Shown in pieces: positions 8,333-15,224 of a DNA stretch of 23,686 bases. Source of the stretch: Streptomyces rubellomurinus. Lineage in GTDB: Bacteria; Actinomycetota; Actinomycetes; Streptomycetales; Streptomycetaceae. Positions within the stretch are counted from its first letter, which is position 1, and every line of letters begins with the position of its first letter. The notes beneath the pieces were generated by a model. That model searched no databases. It was not told the origin of the DNA and saw nothing but the letters and a program-made list of their open reading frames with translations. The translations under genes were made by a program, and so were the position numbers. The stretch lies in assembly GCF_000961885.1 (NCBI RefSeq), contig NZ_JZKH01000105.1, positions 1 through 23,686 on the forward strand. The letters run 5' to 3'.

Positions 8333-8349
8333 ACCGTTTACAGAACGGT
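8333..8349. promoter_or_regulatory. Palindrome ACCGTT-N5-AACGGT upstream of whiI
   Basis: This is a perfect 6-bp inverted repeat around TACAG, about 92 nt upstream (minus sense) of the WhiG-type -35. The size suits a dimeric regulator site. No family is assigned. Confidence 0.3.
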
Positions 8350-8421
8350 CGCTCTCCATCAGCGAATTGACGCAGACCAGACCCCGAGCCATCCTTCGTC
8401 AGCCCTGGGAGTGGTGTCCGG

Positions 8422-8442
8422 GCCCCGGGTGACGCCCGGGGC
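8422..8442. terminator. Hairpin after DUF3000 gene
   Basis: GCCCCGGG (8422-8429) and CCCGGGGC (8435-8442) form an 8-bp all-GC stem with a 5-nt loop, 13 nt beyond the DUF3000 stop. There is no U-tract. Confidence 0.5.
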
Positions 8443-8455
8443 GGCGCACCACCCG

Positions 8456-9118
8456 TCAGTGCGAGCGCGGGCGTCGCCGGGCGGGCATCGGGACCACTCC
8501 GCCGAGTGACGTGACCTCGGCCGGCGCCTGCGCGGCCGGCGCGGCCGGCGGCAGACCGGCACTGATGCAGAGCAGGTCCGCCCAGGCCGCCAGGTGTCGC
8601 TCGAACCGGCCGTCGGCCGGCGTCCAGGACGCCCGGATCTCGATCTCCGTCGACGCCGGGCGCTCCGCCAGGCCGCCGAAGTACTGCGAGGAGCAGAGGG
8701 ACACCGTGCCGGACGGCTCCGCGTGCCCGGCGCCGTGCGCCTGCAGCGCGTCCATCAGCCAGGCCCAGCCGACCTCGGACAGCATCGGGTCGCCGGCCAT
8801 CTCCGGCTCCAGCTCGGCCCGGGTCATCGTCACCACCCGGAACTCCCCGTTCCAGGCCTCCTGCCCGGCCGGGTCGTACAGCAGCACCAGCCGGCCGTCC
8901 GCCAGCTCCTCGCCGTCCACCTCCACCGAGGCGGTCACCGCGAACGCGTACGGAGCCAGCCGGCGCGGCGCCGGGGCGGGGGAGAGCTGCACCTCGGGCC
9001 GCAGCCGCGACCCGTCCAGCGCCGCCACGGCGGCCCGGAACTCGCTGGGTGCCCCCTCCGGACCCGTTCCGCCACCTGCTGCGCCACCCTGCGCGGGGTG
9101 CCCTCCGACCGCTGCCAT
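8456..9118 (-). CDS. DUF3000 family protein
   Basis: This is a 220-residue soluble protein of a conserved actinobacterial family of unknown function. The family is normally found beside hemE, as here. After a Gly-rich, probably disordered N-terminus (1-25) the body contains RPEVQLSPAPAPRRLAPYAF, VLLYDPAGQEAWNGEFRVV, LSEVGWAWLMDAL and FERHLAAWADLLCISAGLPP, which I recognise as DUF3000 features. The C-terminus is basic (ARRRPRSH). The ATG at 9118 has no SD but a minus-strand TAGTCT seven bases before it, pointing to a leaderless transcript. It is divergent from hemE, with a 185-bp shared promoter region. No catalytic motif is apparent. Any link to haem synthesis rests on context only. Confidence 0.8.
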   Translation of the reverse strand: MAAVGGHPAQGGAAGGGTGPEGAPSEFRAAVAALDGSRLRPEVQLSPAPAPRRLAPYAFAVTASVEVDGEELADGRLVLLYDPAGQEAWNGEFRVVTMTRAELEPEMAGDPMLSEVGWAWLMDALQAHGAGHAEPSGTVSLCSSQYFGGLAERPASTEIEIRASWTPADGRFERHLAAWADLLCISAGLPPAAPAAQAPAEVTSLGGVVPMPARRRPRSH

Positions 9119-9131
9119 GACCCGAAGACTA
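9119..9131 (-). promoter_or_regulatory. Leaderless-type -10 (TAGTCT) of DUF3000 gene
   Basis: Minus-strand TAGTCT (9131-9126) lies exactly 7 nt before the ATG at 9118. Confidence 0.5.
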
Positions 9132-9290
9132 GGTGGAAAACCTTGGTCGACGCCGCAACTTCCGAGTCTGCGGCGTGCCGGAACGGCAAACCCGTCCGGA
9201 ACCTGCCAAGGCGCCGGGCCGGCGGGGCCACCGGGGCCGCCGGAGCGGGGCGGCGACCGGACCGCCCGGGGCCCGCCCCCGCGCGCATGC

Positions 9291-9303
9291 GAAGATTCAA
9301 CCC
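9291..9303 (+). promoter_or_regulatory. Leaderless-type -10 (GAAGAT) of hemE
   Basis: GAAGAT (9291-9296) keeps the A2 and T6 positions of a -10 element and lies 7 nt before the GTG at 9304. The 172 nt further back toward the DUF3000 start show no SD for this start. Confidence 0.4.
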
Positions 9304-10407
9304 GTGAGCGAGACTACGGCAGACATCCCGGCGGCCACCCACGACGGCCCGCCCACCCCCGCGCGCCGCGGCGCCGCGCACGACTCCGCGTTCCTGCGCG
9401 CCTGCCGGCACGAGCCGGTGCCGCACACCCCGGTGTGGTTCATGCGCCAGGCCGGCCGCTCGCTGCCCGAGTACCACAAGGTCCGCGAGGGCATCCCCAT
9501 GCTGGAGTCCTGCATGCGGCCCGAGCTGGTCAAGGAGATCACCCTCCAGCCGGTGCGCCGGCACCAGGTGGACGCGGCCATCTTCTTCAGCGACATCGTG
9601 GTGCCGCTCAAGGCGATCGGCATCGACGTCGAGATCCAGCCGAAGGTCGGCCCGGTCATCGCCGACCCGATCCGCACCTTCGAGGACCTCAAGCGGCTGC
9701 GCCCGCTGGAGCCGGACGACGTCCCCTACGTCACCGAGGCGATCGGCCTGCTCGTCGACGAGCTCGGCGGGACCCCGCTGATCGGCTTCGCCGGCGCGCC
9801 GTACACGCTGGCCAGCTACCTGGTCGAGGGCGGGCCGTCCAAGAACCACGAGAACACCAAGGCCATGATGTACGGGCAGCCCGAGCTGTGGGCCGCCCTG
9901 GTCGACCGGCTCGCGGACATCACCTCGGCCTTCCTCAAGGTGCAGATCGAGGCCGGCGCCTCGGCCGTCCAGCTCTTCGACTCCTGGGTCGGCTCGCTCG
10001 CGCCCGACGACTACCGCCGCTCGGTGATGCCGGCCAGCGCCAAGGTCTTCGACTCCGTCGCCCACTACGGCGTGCCGCGCATCCACTTCGGCGTCGGCAC
10101 CGGCGAACTGCTCGGCCTGATGGGCCAGGCCGGCGCGGACATCGTCGGCGTCGACTGGCGGGTGCCGCTGAACGTCGCCGCCGAGCGGGTCGGCCCCGGC
10201 AAGGGCCTGCAGGGCAACCTCGACCCGGCCGTGCTGTTCGCCCCCACCAAGGTCGTCGAGACCAAGGCCCGCGAGGTGCTGCACGCCGCCCAGGCGCTCG
10301 GCACCAGCGGCCACATCTTCAACCTCGGCCACGGCGTCCTGCCGAACATGGACCCGGACGCGCTCAGCCGCCTCGTCGCCTTCGTCCACGAGGCCAGCGC
10401 GCGCTGA
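9304..10407 (+). CDS. hemE: Uroporphyrinogen III decarboxylase
   Basis: This 367-residue cytoplasmic enzyme removes four carboxyl groups from uroporphyrinogen III to give coproporphyrinogen [18 protein letters not shown] (43-57) is the UroD signature with its substrate-binding arginines (R48, R52). [13 protein letters not shown] contains the catalytic Asp (D97). [17 protein letters not shown] and LFDSWVGSL are also family motifs, and the C-terminal [15 protein letters not shown] carries the conserved His. The frame is open upstream to 9133 but the first 57 codons have shadow composition. The GTG at 9304 ([10 protein letters not shown]) follows a -10-like hexamer and gives the normal family length plus a short disordered N-terminus. 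Downstream lies a strong hairpin, then cgoX and chdC in the same orientation but separate transcripts. Confidence 0.95.
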   Translation: MSETTADIPAATHDGPPTPARRGAAHDSAFLRACRHEPVPHTPVWFMRQAGRSLPEYHKVREGIPMLESCMRPELVKEITLQPVRRHQVDAAIFFSDIVVPLKAIGIDVEIQPKVGPVIADPIRTFEDLKRLRPLEPDDVPYVTEAIGLLVDELGGTPLIGFAGAPYTLASYLVEGGPSKNHENTKAMMYGQPELWAALVDRLADITSAFLKVQIEAGASAVQLFDSWVGSLAPDDYRRSVMPASAKVFDSVAHYGVPRIHFGVGTGELLGLMGQAGADIVGVDWRVPLNVAAERVGPGKGLQGNLDPAVLFAPTKVVETKAREVLHAAQALGTSGHIFNLGHGVLPNMDPDALSRLVAFVHEASAR

Positions 10408-10432
10408 CCCCGGGCGTTCGACTCCCCGCGGT

Positions 10433-10457
10433 GGCGGGCCCCCCGGCGGGGCCCGCC
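10433..10457. terminator. Hairpin terminator after hemE
   Basis: GGCGGGCCCC (10433-10442) pairs perfectly with GGGGCCCGCC (10448-10457) around CCGGC. It sits between the convergent hemE stop and the stop of the small minus-strand gene, so it may serve both. Confidence 0.75.
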
Positions 10458-10462
10458 CGCGG

Positions 10463-10795
10463 TCAGCCCTCGCCGAGCTGATCCGCTCGCACCCGGAACT
10501 CCCGTTGCCCACAGGTGGTTTCGAGATGGTGTGGCAACCAGATGGAAACCGTGACGATCTCCTCCTCGCCGGTTCCGGCTCCCGTCAGGACCGTGCAGTC
10601 GATCCCGGCCGGAAACGGGAACGGCGAGTCCGGCCCGATCCAGACGTCCGAGCCGAGAGCCTGATCCGTCCCGAACATCGCGGTCTTGTCGATGATCGAT
10701 CACCGCTCTCCGTCCACATCCGTGAAGTAGACCTCCACCACGCCCGGTTGCGTGTCATCGACCCACCGGACCGCTTCACCCCACAGGTATGTCAC
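10463..10795 (-). pseudogene. Small hypothetical gene interrupted by an in-frame TGA
   Basis: A minus-strand frame starts at GTG 10795 (GGAGG five bases upstream) and reads VTYLWGEAVRWVDDTQPGV, then EVYFTDVDGER. It meets TGA at 10702-10700 (codon 32) and continues in the same frame without any shift as SIIDKTAMFGTDQALGSD through to TGA at 10465-10463. The downstream half (ATG 10678, 71 codons) has no good ribosome binding site. The two halves read like one compact beta-rich protein of 110 residues. A TGG (Trp) to TGA change would explain the stop, since DG-x-W-x-F/I-DK is a plausible junction. I do not know its function. Base composition is less GC-rich than the flanking genes, so it may be a mobile or recently acquired gene. 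Alternatives are a sequencing error or two tiny genes. Confidence 0.6.
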
Positions 10796-10893
10796 AGACC
10801 CCTCCCCTCGGCCGGACCGTACCGGGGTCAGCGGCCGTGAGCATCTTCTTTCCGGGGCGGGTGGGGGATTGAGGGTTTCCCCGTAAGACCTGC

Positions 10894-10906
10894 GAGACTG
10901 CGAGGC
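10894..10906 (+). promoter_or_regulatory. Leaderless-type -10 (GAGACT) of cgoX
   Basis: GAGACT (10894-10899) keeps A2 and T6 and is followed by 7 nt and the ATG at 10907. GCGAGG three bases ahead of the ATG is too close for a normal SD. Confidence 0.35.
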
Positions 10907-12346
10907 ATGTCGCAAGCACAGGTCGTCGTCATCGGTGGTGGGATCGCGGGGCTGGCTGCGGCCGCCTTCCTGAGCGGGGCGGCCGGGGGGCCGGCGCGGG
11001 CGCGGGTGACGGTGCTGGAGGCCTCGGGGCGGGTCGGCGGGAAGCTGTGGGGCGGGGAAGTCGGCGGGGTCCGGGTGGACCTCGGGGCCGAGTCGATGCT
11101 GGCGCGGCGCCCGGAGGGCACCGAGCTGGCGCGGGCGGTCGGGCTGGCGGAGGAGCTGGAGGCGCCGACCACCGCGAAGGCGGCGATCTGGACCCGGGGC
11201 GCGCTGCGGCCGCTGCCGGGCGGGCAGGTGATGGGCGTCCCCGGTGACCTGGCGGCGCTGTCGGCCTCCGGGGTGCTGACCGCGGCGGGGCTGGAGCGGG
11301 CCCGGCACGAGGAGCGGACGGAGGTCGGCGAGGACGTGGCGATCGGCCGCTACGTCGCCGACCGGCTGGGCCAGGAGGTGGTGGACCGGCTGGTCGAGCC
11401 GCTGCTGGGCGGTGTCTACGCCGGGCGCGCCGACGAGATCTCGATGCGGGCCGCCGTGCCGCAGCTGCTGCCGATCGCGCGCGGCGGCGGCTCGCTGGTC
11501 GAGGGGGTGCACGCGCTGGCCTCGCGGCCGCAGACGGTCGGCACCCCGGTGTTCGCGGGCCTGCGCGGCGGTCTCGGCACCCTGCCGGAGGCGGTCGCCG
11601 AGGCCTGCGTGAAGGCGGGGGTGGACCTGCGCACCGACGCCCCGGTGGCCGAGCTGCGCCGCACCCCCGAGGGCTGGCGCGTCGTGGTGAACGGCGAGGT
11701 GCTGCACGCGGACGCCGTGGTGCTGGCCGCGCCGGCCCCGGAGGCCGCCCGGCTGCTGCGGGCGGACGCCCCGGCGGCGGCCGCGGAGCTGGACACCGTC
11801 GAGTACGCGGGCATGGCGCTGGTGACGCTGGCGTTCCGCCGGGCGGACCTGGCCGGCCTGGCCCAACTCCAGGGCGGCAGCGGTTTCCTGGTGCCCCCGG
11901 TGGACGGCCGGCGGATCAAGGCGTCGACGTTCTCCTCCAACAAGTGGGGCTGGCTGGAGCGTTCGGCCCCGGACGCGTTCCTGCTGCGCACCTCGCTGGG
12001 CCGCCACCGCGAGGAGGAGGCGCTGGAGCTGCCGGACGAGGACCTGGTGGCCCGCTCGCTGGCGGACCTGAAGGAGGCGGTGGGGCTGACCGCCCGGCCG
12101 TACGACACCTTCGTCTCGCGCTTCACGGCCGGCCTGCCGCAGTACCCGGTGGGCCACCTGGACCGGGTGGCCCGGGTGCGGGCGGCGACGGACCGGGTGG
12201 GCGCGCTGGCGGTGTGCGGCGCCGCGTACGACGGCGTGGGCATTCCGGCGTGCATCGCCTCGGCGGCCGCGGCGGCGGCCGCCGTCGACAGACTGTTGAC
12301 CCCGGCAACGGGGGAAGGTTCCACGGAGAGGACAATGGGCGCATGA
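10907..12346 (+). CDS. cgoX: Coproporphyrinogen III oxidase, FAD-dependent (HemY/CgoX type)
   Basis: This 479-residue flavoprotein, often labelled protoporphyrinogen oxidase hemY/hemG, in actinobacteria oxidises coproporphyrinogen III to coproporphyrin III. The N-terminal dinucleotide-binding fold is [17 protein letters not shown] (GGGIAG 10-15), then [12 protein letters not shown] (E38; GRVGGK 41-46). Middle regions [21 protein letters not shown] and GGGSLVEG are typical of the family. The C-terminal FAD motif is [20 protein letters not shown]. The Ala-rich end ([15 protein letters not shown]) is probably disordered. The ATG at 10907 is the first in frame and begins directly with the FAD motif. 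Its TGA overlaps the chdC ATG (ATGA), implying one transcript and coupled translation. The adjacent chdC identifies the coproporphyrin-dependent rather than protoporphyrin-dependent pathway. Confidence 0.93.
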   Translation: MSQAQVVVIGGGIAGLAAAAFLSGAAGGPARARVTVLEASGRVGGKLWGGEVGGVRVDLGAESMLARRPEGTELARAVGLAEELEAPTTAKAAIWTRGALRPLPGGQVMGVPGDLAALSASGVLTAAGLERARHEERTEVGEDVAIGRYVADRLGQEVVDRLVEPLLGGVYAGRADEISMRAAVPQLLPIARGGGSLVEGVHALASRPQTVGTPVFAGLRGGLGTLPEAVAEACVKAGVDLRTDAPVAELRRTPEGWRVVVNGEVLHADAVVLAAPAPEAARLLRADAPAAAAELDTVEYAGMALVTLAFRRADLAGLAQLQGGSGFLVPPVDGRRIKASTFSSNKWGWLERSAPDAFLLRTSLGRHREEEALELPDEDLVARSLADLKEAVGLTARPYDTFVSRFTAGLPQYPVGHLDRVARVRAATDRVGALAVCGAAYDGVGIPACIASAAAAAAAVDRLLTPATGEGSTERTMGA

Positions 12347-13068
12347 CTGAGACCGTTGAGCAGCAGCCGGAGCAGCAGCCCGAGAAGAAGAAGGCGCGCG
12401 ACCTGAACCAGGTCATCCGCTACACCATGTGGTCGGTGTTCAAGCTCAAGGGCGCCCTGCCCGAGGACCGTACGGCGCTGGCCGCCGAGGTGGACGGGCT
12501 GTTCGAGCAGCTGGCCGCCAAGGACGTGACGGTGCGCGGCACCTACGACGTGTCCGGCCTGCGCGCCGACGCCGACATCCTGGTGTGGTGGCACGCCGCC
12601 GACTCGGACGACCTGCAGGAGGCGTACAACCGCTTCCGCCGCACCGGCCTGGGCCGGCTGCTGGAGCCGGTGTGGTCGAACATGGCGCTGCACCGCCCGG
12701 CCGAGTTCAACAAGTCGCACATCCCGGCGTTCCTCGCCGACGAGCGCCCGCGCGACTACGTCTGCGTCTACCCGTTCGTCCGCTCCTACGAGTGGTACCT
12801 GCTGCCGGACGCCGAGCGGCGCGCGATGCTGGCCGAGCACGGCCAGATGGCGCGCGGTTACCCGGACGTGCGGGCCAACACGGTGGCCTCGTTCGCGCTC
12901 GGCGACTACGAGTGGCTGCTCGCCTTCGAGGCGGACGAGCTGCACCGGATCGTCGACCTGATGCGCGACCTGCGCCCGTCCCGGGCCCGGCTGCACGTCC
13001 GCGAGGAGGTGCCGTTCTTCACCGGCCGCCGCAAGCCGGTGAGCGAGCTGCTGAACGGCCTGGTCTGA
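12343..13068 (+). CDS. chdC: Coproheme decarboxylase (formerly HemQ)
   Basis: This 241-residue enzyme performs two H2O2-dependent oxidative decarboxylations of coproheme III to haem b, the last step of the Gram-positive haem pathway. It belongs to the chlorite-dismutase-like fold. Visible features are MWSVFKLKG (29-37), [33 protein letters not shown] with the likely catalytic tyrosine Y143, and [10 protein letters not shown] with the likely proximal haem ligand H166. [15 protein letters not shown] and the C-terminal motif [12 protein letters not shown] follow. The first 20 residues ([11 protein letters not shown]) are charged and probably disordered. The ATG at 12343 overlaps the cgoX stop by four bases. 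GGAGAGG lies 11 nt upstream, a little far. GACAAT (12331-12336), six bases before the ATG, could also act as a -10 for a separate leaderless chdC mRNA. Ferrochelatase (cpfC) is not in this window. Confidence 0.95.
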   Translation: MTETVEQQPEQQPEKKKARDLNQVIRYTMWSVFKLKGALPEDRTALAAEVDGLFEQLAAKDVTVRGTYDVSGLRADADILVWWHAADSDDLQEAYNRFRRTGLGRLLEPVWSNMALHRPAEFNKSHIPAFLADERPRDYVCVYPFVRSYEWYLLPDAERRAMLAEHGQMARGYPDVRANTVASFALGDYEWLLAFEADELHRIVDLMRDLRPSRARLHVREEVPFFTGRRKPVSELLNGLV

Positions 13069-13070
13069 GG

Positions 13071-13130
13071 CACGGCGACGCACCGCGAGGCACCGCGAGG
13101 CACCGCGAGGCACCGCGGCGCACCGCGACC
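13071..13130. repeat. Six tandem 10-bp repeats (CACCGCGAGG)
   Basis: Three perfect copies at 13081-13110 are flanked by one degenerate copy before (CACGGCGACG, 13071) and two after (CACCGCGGCG, CACCGCGACC). The array begins two bases after the chdC stop and ends at the terminator. The 10-bp period is near one DNA turn. It looks like slippage expansion, with no known function. Confidence 0.85.
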
Positions 13131-13169
13131 GGAGGCCGGCTCCCCCCGTACGAGGGGGAGCCGGCCTCC
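13131..13169. terminator. Bidirectional terminator between chdC and the TIGR04222 gene
   Basis: Two perfectly complementary 16-nt arms (13131-13146 and 13154-13169) flank the loop CGTACGA. It is placed between convergent stops. Confidence 0.85.
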
Positions 13170-13190
13170 CGGCGTTCCCGGAGGTGCGGA

Positions 13191-13973
13191 TCAGCCGCGG
13201 TGCGGGCGCAGGGCGGCGCGCAGGCGGGCGTCGGGGAGGACGGCGGGGCCGTTCATGGCGACGGCGGTGAGCAGTTCGCGCTCGTCGTCGTCGCTGAGGC
13301 CGTGCTGGCGGGCCGGCCGGACCTCGCGCAGCACCTCCATGCCGGTGGGGGAGGCCCAGCGGGTGTACGGGTAGACGTCGACCCGGGCCATCAGCAGGGT
13401 GCCGGAGGTGAGGATCAGCGGCAGCGAGAACCAGGCGAGCGGGGCGAGGGTGTCGCCGCCGGTGAAGCCGCTGACGGACAGGGCGGCGGCCAGCAGGACC
13501 AGCGACATCAGCAGCGCGTGCCGGACCTGCCGGACCACCACCACGGTGTCGCGCTGGACCGCCGCCGGGGTGGCCAGGCCGGCCAGGGAGAGCCGGGCGC
13601 CGATCTCCAGCACGGTCGGGTGCTCGGCCATGGCGCGGCGCAGCTCGTCCGTCCGGCACTGGCCTTCCGGGCCGACCGCGGCGATGACCGCGCGCTCCAG
13701 GCGGCTGCGGCCCCTGGGGTCGACGACCGTGGTCCAGCCGGTGTGCGCGAGGTGCAGCCGGCCGCGGCCGGCCATCAGGACGAGGGCGAGTTCGACCACC
13801 CGGTCCGGGCCGCCGGCCAGGTAGGCGGTCTCGTACAGGCCGATCCCGACCGCCTCCGGAGGCCGTAGCCCGTCCCGTTCGGCCAGCGCGTCCGCGGCCG
13901 CGGTCATCCGCACCAACCGGAGGCAGGAGAGCACTGCCGCCACGCAGGCCGGGATCAGGAACAGCAACCACAT
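13191..13973 (-). CDS. TIGR04222-type membrane protein without Cys-rich tail
   Basis: This is a 260-residue membrane protein and last gene of the DUF692 operon. A hydrophobic segment (1-20, MWLLFLIPACVAAVLSCLRL) is followed by a TIGR04222-like domain with LYETAYLAGGPDRVVELALVLMAGRGRL (47-73). This matches the corresponding xLxGGPxRVxxxALVxM stretch of the upstream gene, so the two are paralogues. A helical stretch (92-140) leads to two membrane spans (about 153-170 and 178-196), then a soluble basic C-terminus with VDVYPYTRW and SDDDERELLTAVAMNGP. The ATG at 13973 is the only start that gives the same N-terminal arrangement as its neighbour. Unlike that neighbour it has no Ser/Cys repeat tail. 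Function is unknown; it may be an assembly partner or scaffold for the tailed protein. Confidence 0.75.
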   Translation of the reverse strand: MWLLFLIPACVAAVLSCLRLVRMTAAADALAERDGLRPPEAVGIGLYETAYLAGGPDRVVELALVLMAGRGRLHLAHTGWTTVVDPRGRSRLERAVIAAVGPEGQCRTDELRRAMAEHPTVLEIGARLSLAGLATPAAVQRDTVVVVRQVRHALLMSLVLLAAALSVSGFTGGDTLAPLAWFSLPLILTSGTLLMARVDVYPYTRWASPTGMEVLREVRPARQHGLSDDDERELLTAVAMNGPAVLPDARLRAALRPHRG

Positions 13974-14056
13974 GGGCTTGTTGTATGCCTGGGCGGTCGG
14001 CGCGGGGAACGGATTCCCGGACCGCGATACCGAACTGTGACGTCGGAGCGCACGGT

Positions 14057-15181
14057 TCAGCTGCCGCAGCTCGACCCGCAGCTGGAGCCGCAGCTCGACG
14101 AGGAGGACGAGCCGCAGCTGCTGGAGGATCCGCAGCTGGAGTGCGAGGACGACCCACAGCTGGAGTGCGAGGACGACCCGCAGCTCGACGACGAGGAGGA
14201 ACCGCAGCTGCTCGACGAGGACCCGCAGCTCGACGACGAGCCGCTGTCGGAGGAGCCGCACCAGGTGGTCGTGGCGCCGCAGGAGGACGAGCCGGAGCTG
14301 CACGAGGACGACGAGGACGACGAGGACGAGGAGGACCAGCCGGAGCGGGAGCCGACGGCGCCCCCGAGCATGCCGTTCATCACCTCCTCCTCGTCGGCCG
14401 CGCCGAGCAGCGCCTGCTGCAGCTCCAGGTTGTCCAGGTCCGCCCCGGCGACGGCCAGCCCGCCGAGCGCGATCGCGCCGAGGACCGCGCCGCCGGCCAT
14501 CCCGGTGTAGAGGCCGTGGCTGGGCGTCCACGGCCGGCCGGTGTCCATCAGCTGGAGCTGGCGGCGTCCGGCCGGGGTGATCCGGACCGCGGGCACCCGG
14601 GTGGCGAGCACCGCGCAGACGCCGACCACGGCCAGGACGCCCGGGATCCAGAACGCCGGGCGGTCGTAGCCGGCCTTGTCGTCGTCGAGGGCGAGGGCGA
14701 GCACGGTGAAGAGCGCGACGGCCCCGAGCGCGAGCCAGAGCAGCCGCCGCGCCCGGTGGACGGTCCGCAGCCGGTCGGGGCGGCGCATCAGGCCGCGGGC
14801 GGCGAGGTCGTCGCCGATCGCCTGGACGGCGGTCGAGCGCATGACGGCGGTGCGCAGCCCGGCCAGGCCGCGGCTGCGGTTCGGGCCGATCGCGTCCACC
14901 ACGGCCTGCTCGACGGCGTCGTGCGGCTCGTCGTGGGTCAGCGTGACCCGGCCCTCGCGGCTGACCACCACGCGCTCGCCCAGGTGCATCCGGACCAGGG
15001 CGGTGTCGAAGACGCGGCCGGGGCCGCCGGACAGGAACGCGGCGCTGAGCAGCGGCAGGCCGCGGCCGGGCAGGCCGAGCGGGTTGTCGACCCGGGTGGC
15101 CCGCCGGGCGGCGCGGCTCAGGTGGACGACGGCCGCGATCAGCAGTGCGGCCGGGATCAGGAAGTAGGTGTTGTGCCACAT
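14057..15181 (-). CDS. TIGR04222-type membrane protein with C-terminal Ser-Gly-Cys repeat tail (candidate MNIO substrate)
   Basis: This 374-residue protein has three parts. The first is an N-terminal membrane span (4-21) followed by basic RRATR. The second is a TIGR04222-like domain (about 35-135) with LLSAAFLSGGPGRVFDTALVRM. The third comprises three spans (about 146-165, 176-194 and 226-247) and an acidic stretch (DEEEVMNGM). From W282 to the end the sequence is almost only Ser, Cys and Gly: a run of about 11 serines, then CG repeated at short intervals (CGSSSSSCGSSS, CGSSSHSSCGSS, SSCGSSCGS). It has 12 cysteines, 11 of them followed by Gly, and two His. By the positive-inside rule the tail would be outside the membrane (inference). 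The ATG at 15181 has CGGGGGA upstream and lies 43 bp after the DUF692 stop. The tail is a candidate for cysteine modification by that enzyme. Metal or disulphide chemistry is the alternative. Confidence 0.78.
   Translation of the reverse strand: MWHNTYFLIPAALLIAAVVHLSRAARRATRVDNPLGLPGRGLPLLSAAFLSGGPGRVFDTALVRMHLGERVVVSREGRVTLTHDEPHDAVEQAVVDAIGPNRSRGLAGLRTAVMRSTAVQAIGDDLAARGLMRRPDRLRTVHRARRLLWLALGAVALFTVLALALDDDKAGYDRPAFWIPGVLAVVGVCAVLATRVPAVRITPAGRRQLQLMDTGRPWTPSHGLYTGMAGGAVLGAIALGGLAVAGADLDNLELQQALLGAADEEEVMNGMLGGAVGSRSGWSSSSSSSSSSSCSSGSSSCGATTTWCGSSDSGSSSSCGSSSSSCGSSSSSSCGSSSHSSCGSSSHSSCGSSSSCGSSSSSSCGSSCGSSCGS
14060..14338 (-). repeat. Degenerate coding repeats for (Ser)n-Cys-Gly-Ser units
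   Basis: The tail-coding region repeats AGCTGCGG (plus strand CCGCAGCT) about ten times at spacings of 9 to 24 bases, with TCG/TCC serine codons between. On the opposite strand this gives an artificial acidic PQL-repeat frame. Codon variation between units argues for selection on the peptide rather than a very recent DNA expansion. Confidence 0.8.
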
Positions 15182-15224
15182 GGGCGGTTTCCCCCGAGAT
15201 GAAGAAGTGGTGCGTGGCGGCGGG

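Larger units (their letters stand above)
8132..8455. other. Intergenic region (324 bp) upstream of whiI
   Basis: There is no gene here. It is the most AT-rich stretch of the window (about 8240-8350). It holds the whiI ribosome binding site, a WhiG-type promoter, two perfect short palindromes and, at the far end, the terminator hairpin of the DUF3000 gene. Short open frames in it have no coding character. Confidence 0.8.

Noticed and set aside
10700..10702. Selenocysteine or programmed readthrough at the in-frame TGA
   Set aside because: No SECIS-like structure or selenoprotein family is apparent, and a Trp-to-stop mutation is a simpler account.
13071..13130. Tandem decamers as a CRISPR array
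   Set aside because: The units are contiguous 10-mers without spacers, and no cas genes are nearby.
14037..14510. Plus-strand open frame encoding an acidic PQL-repeat protein
   Set aside because: It is the exact antisense of the Ser/Cys repeat tail of the minus-strand TIGR04222 gene. The minus gene has domains, membrane spans, an SD and operon context; the plus frame has only low-complexity reflection of the repeats.
13985..15202. 405-codon plus-strand frame across the TIGR04222 gene
   Set aside because: It is Arg/Gly/Ala-rich antisense sequence lacking domains and covers a convincing minus-strand gene.
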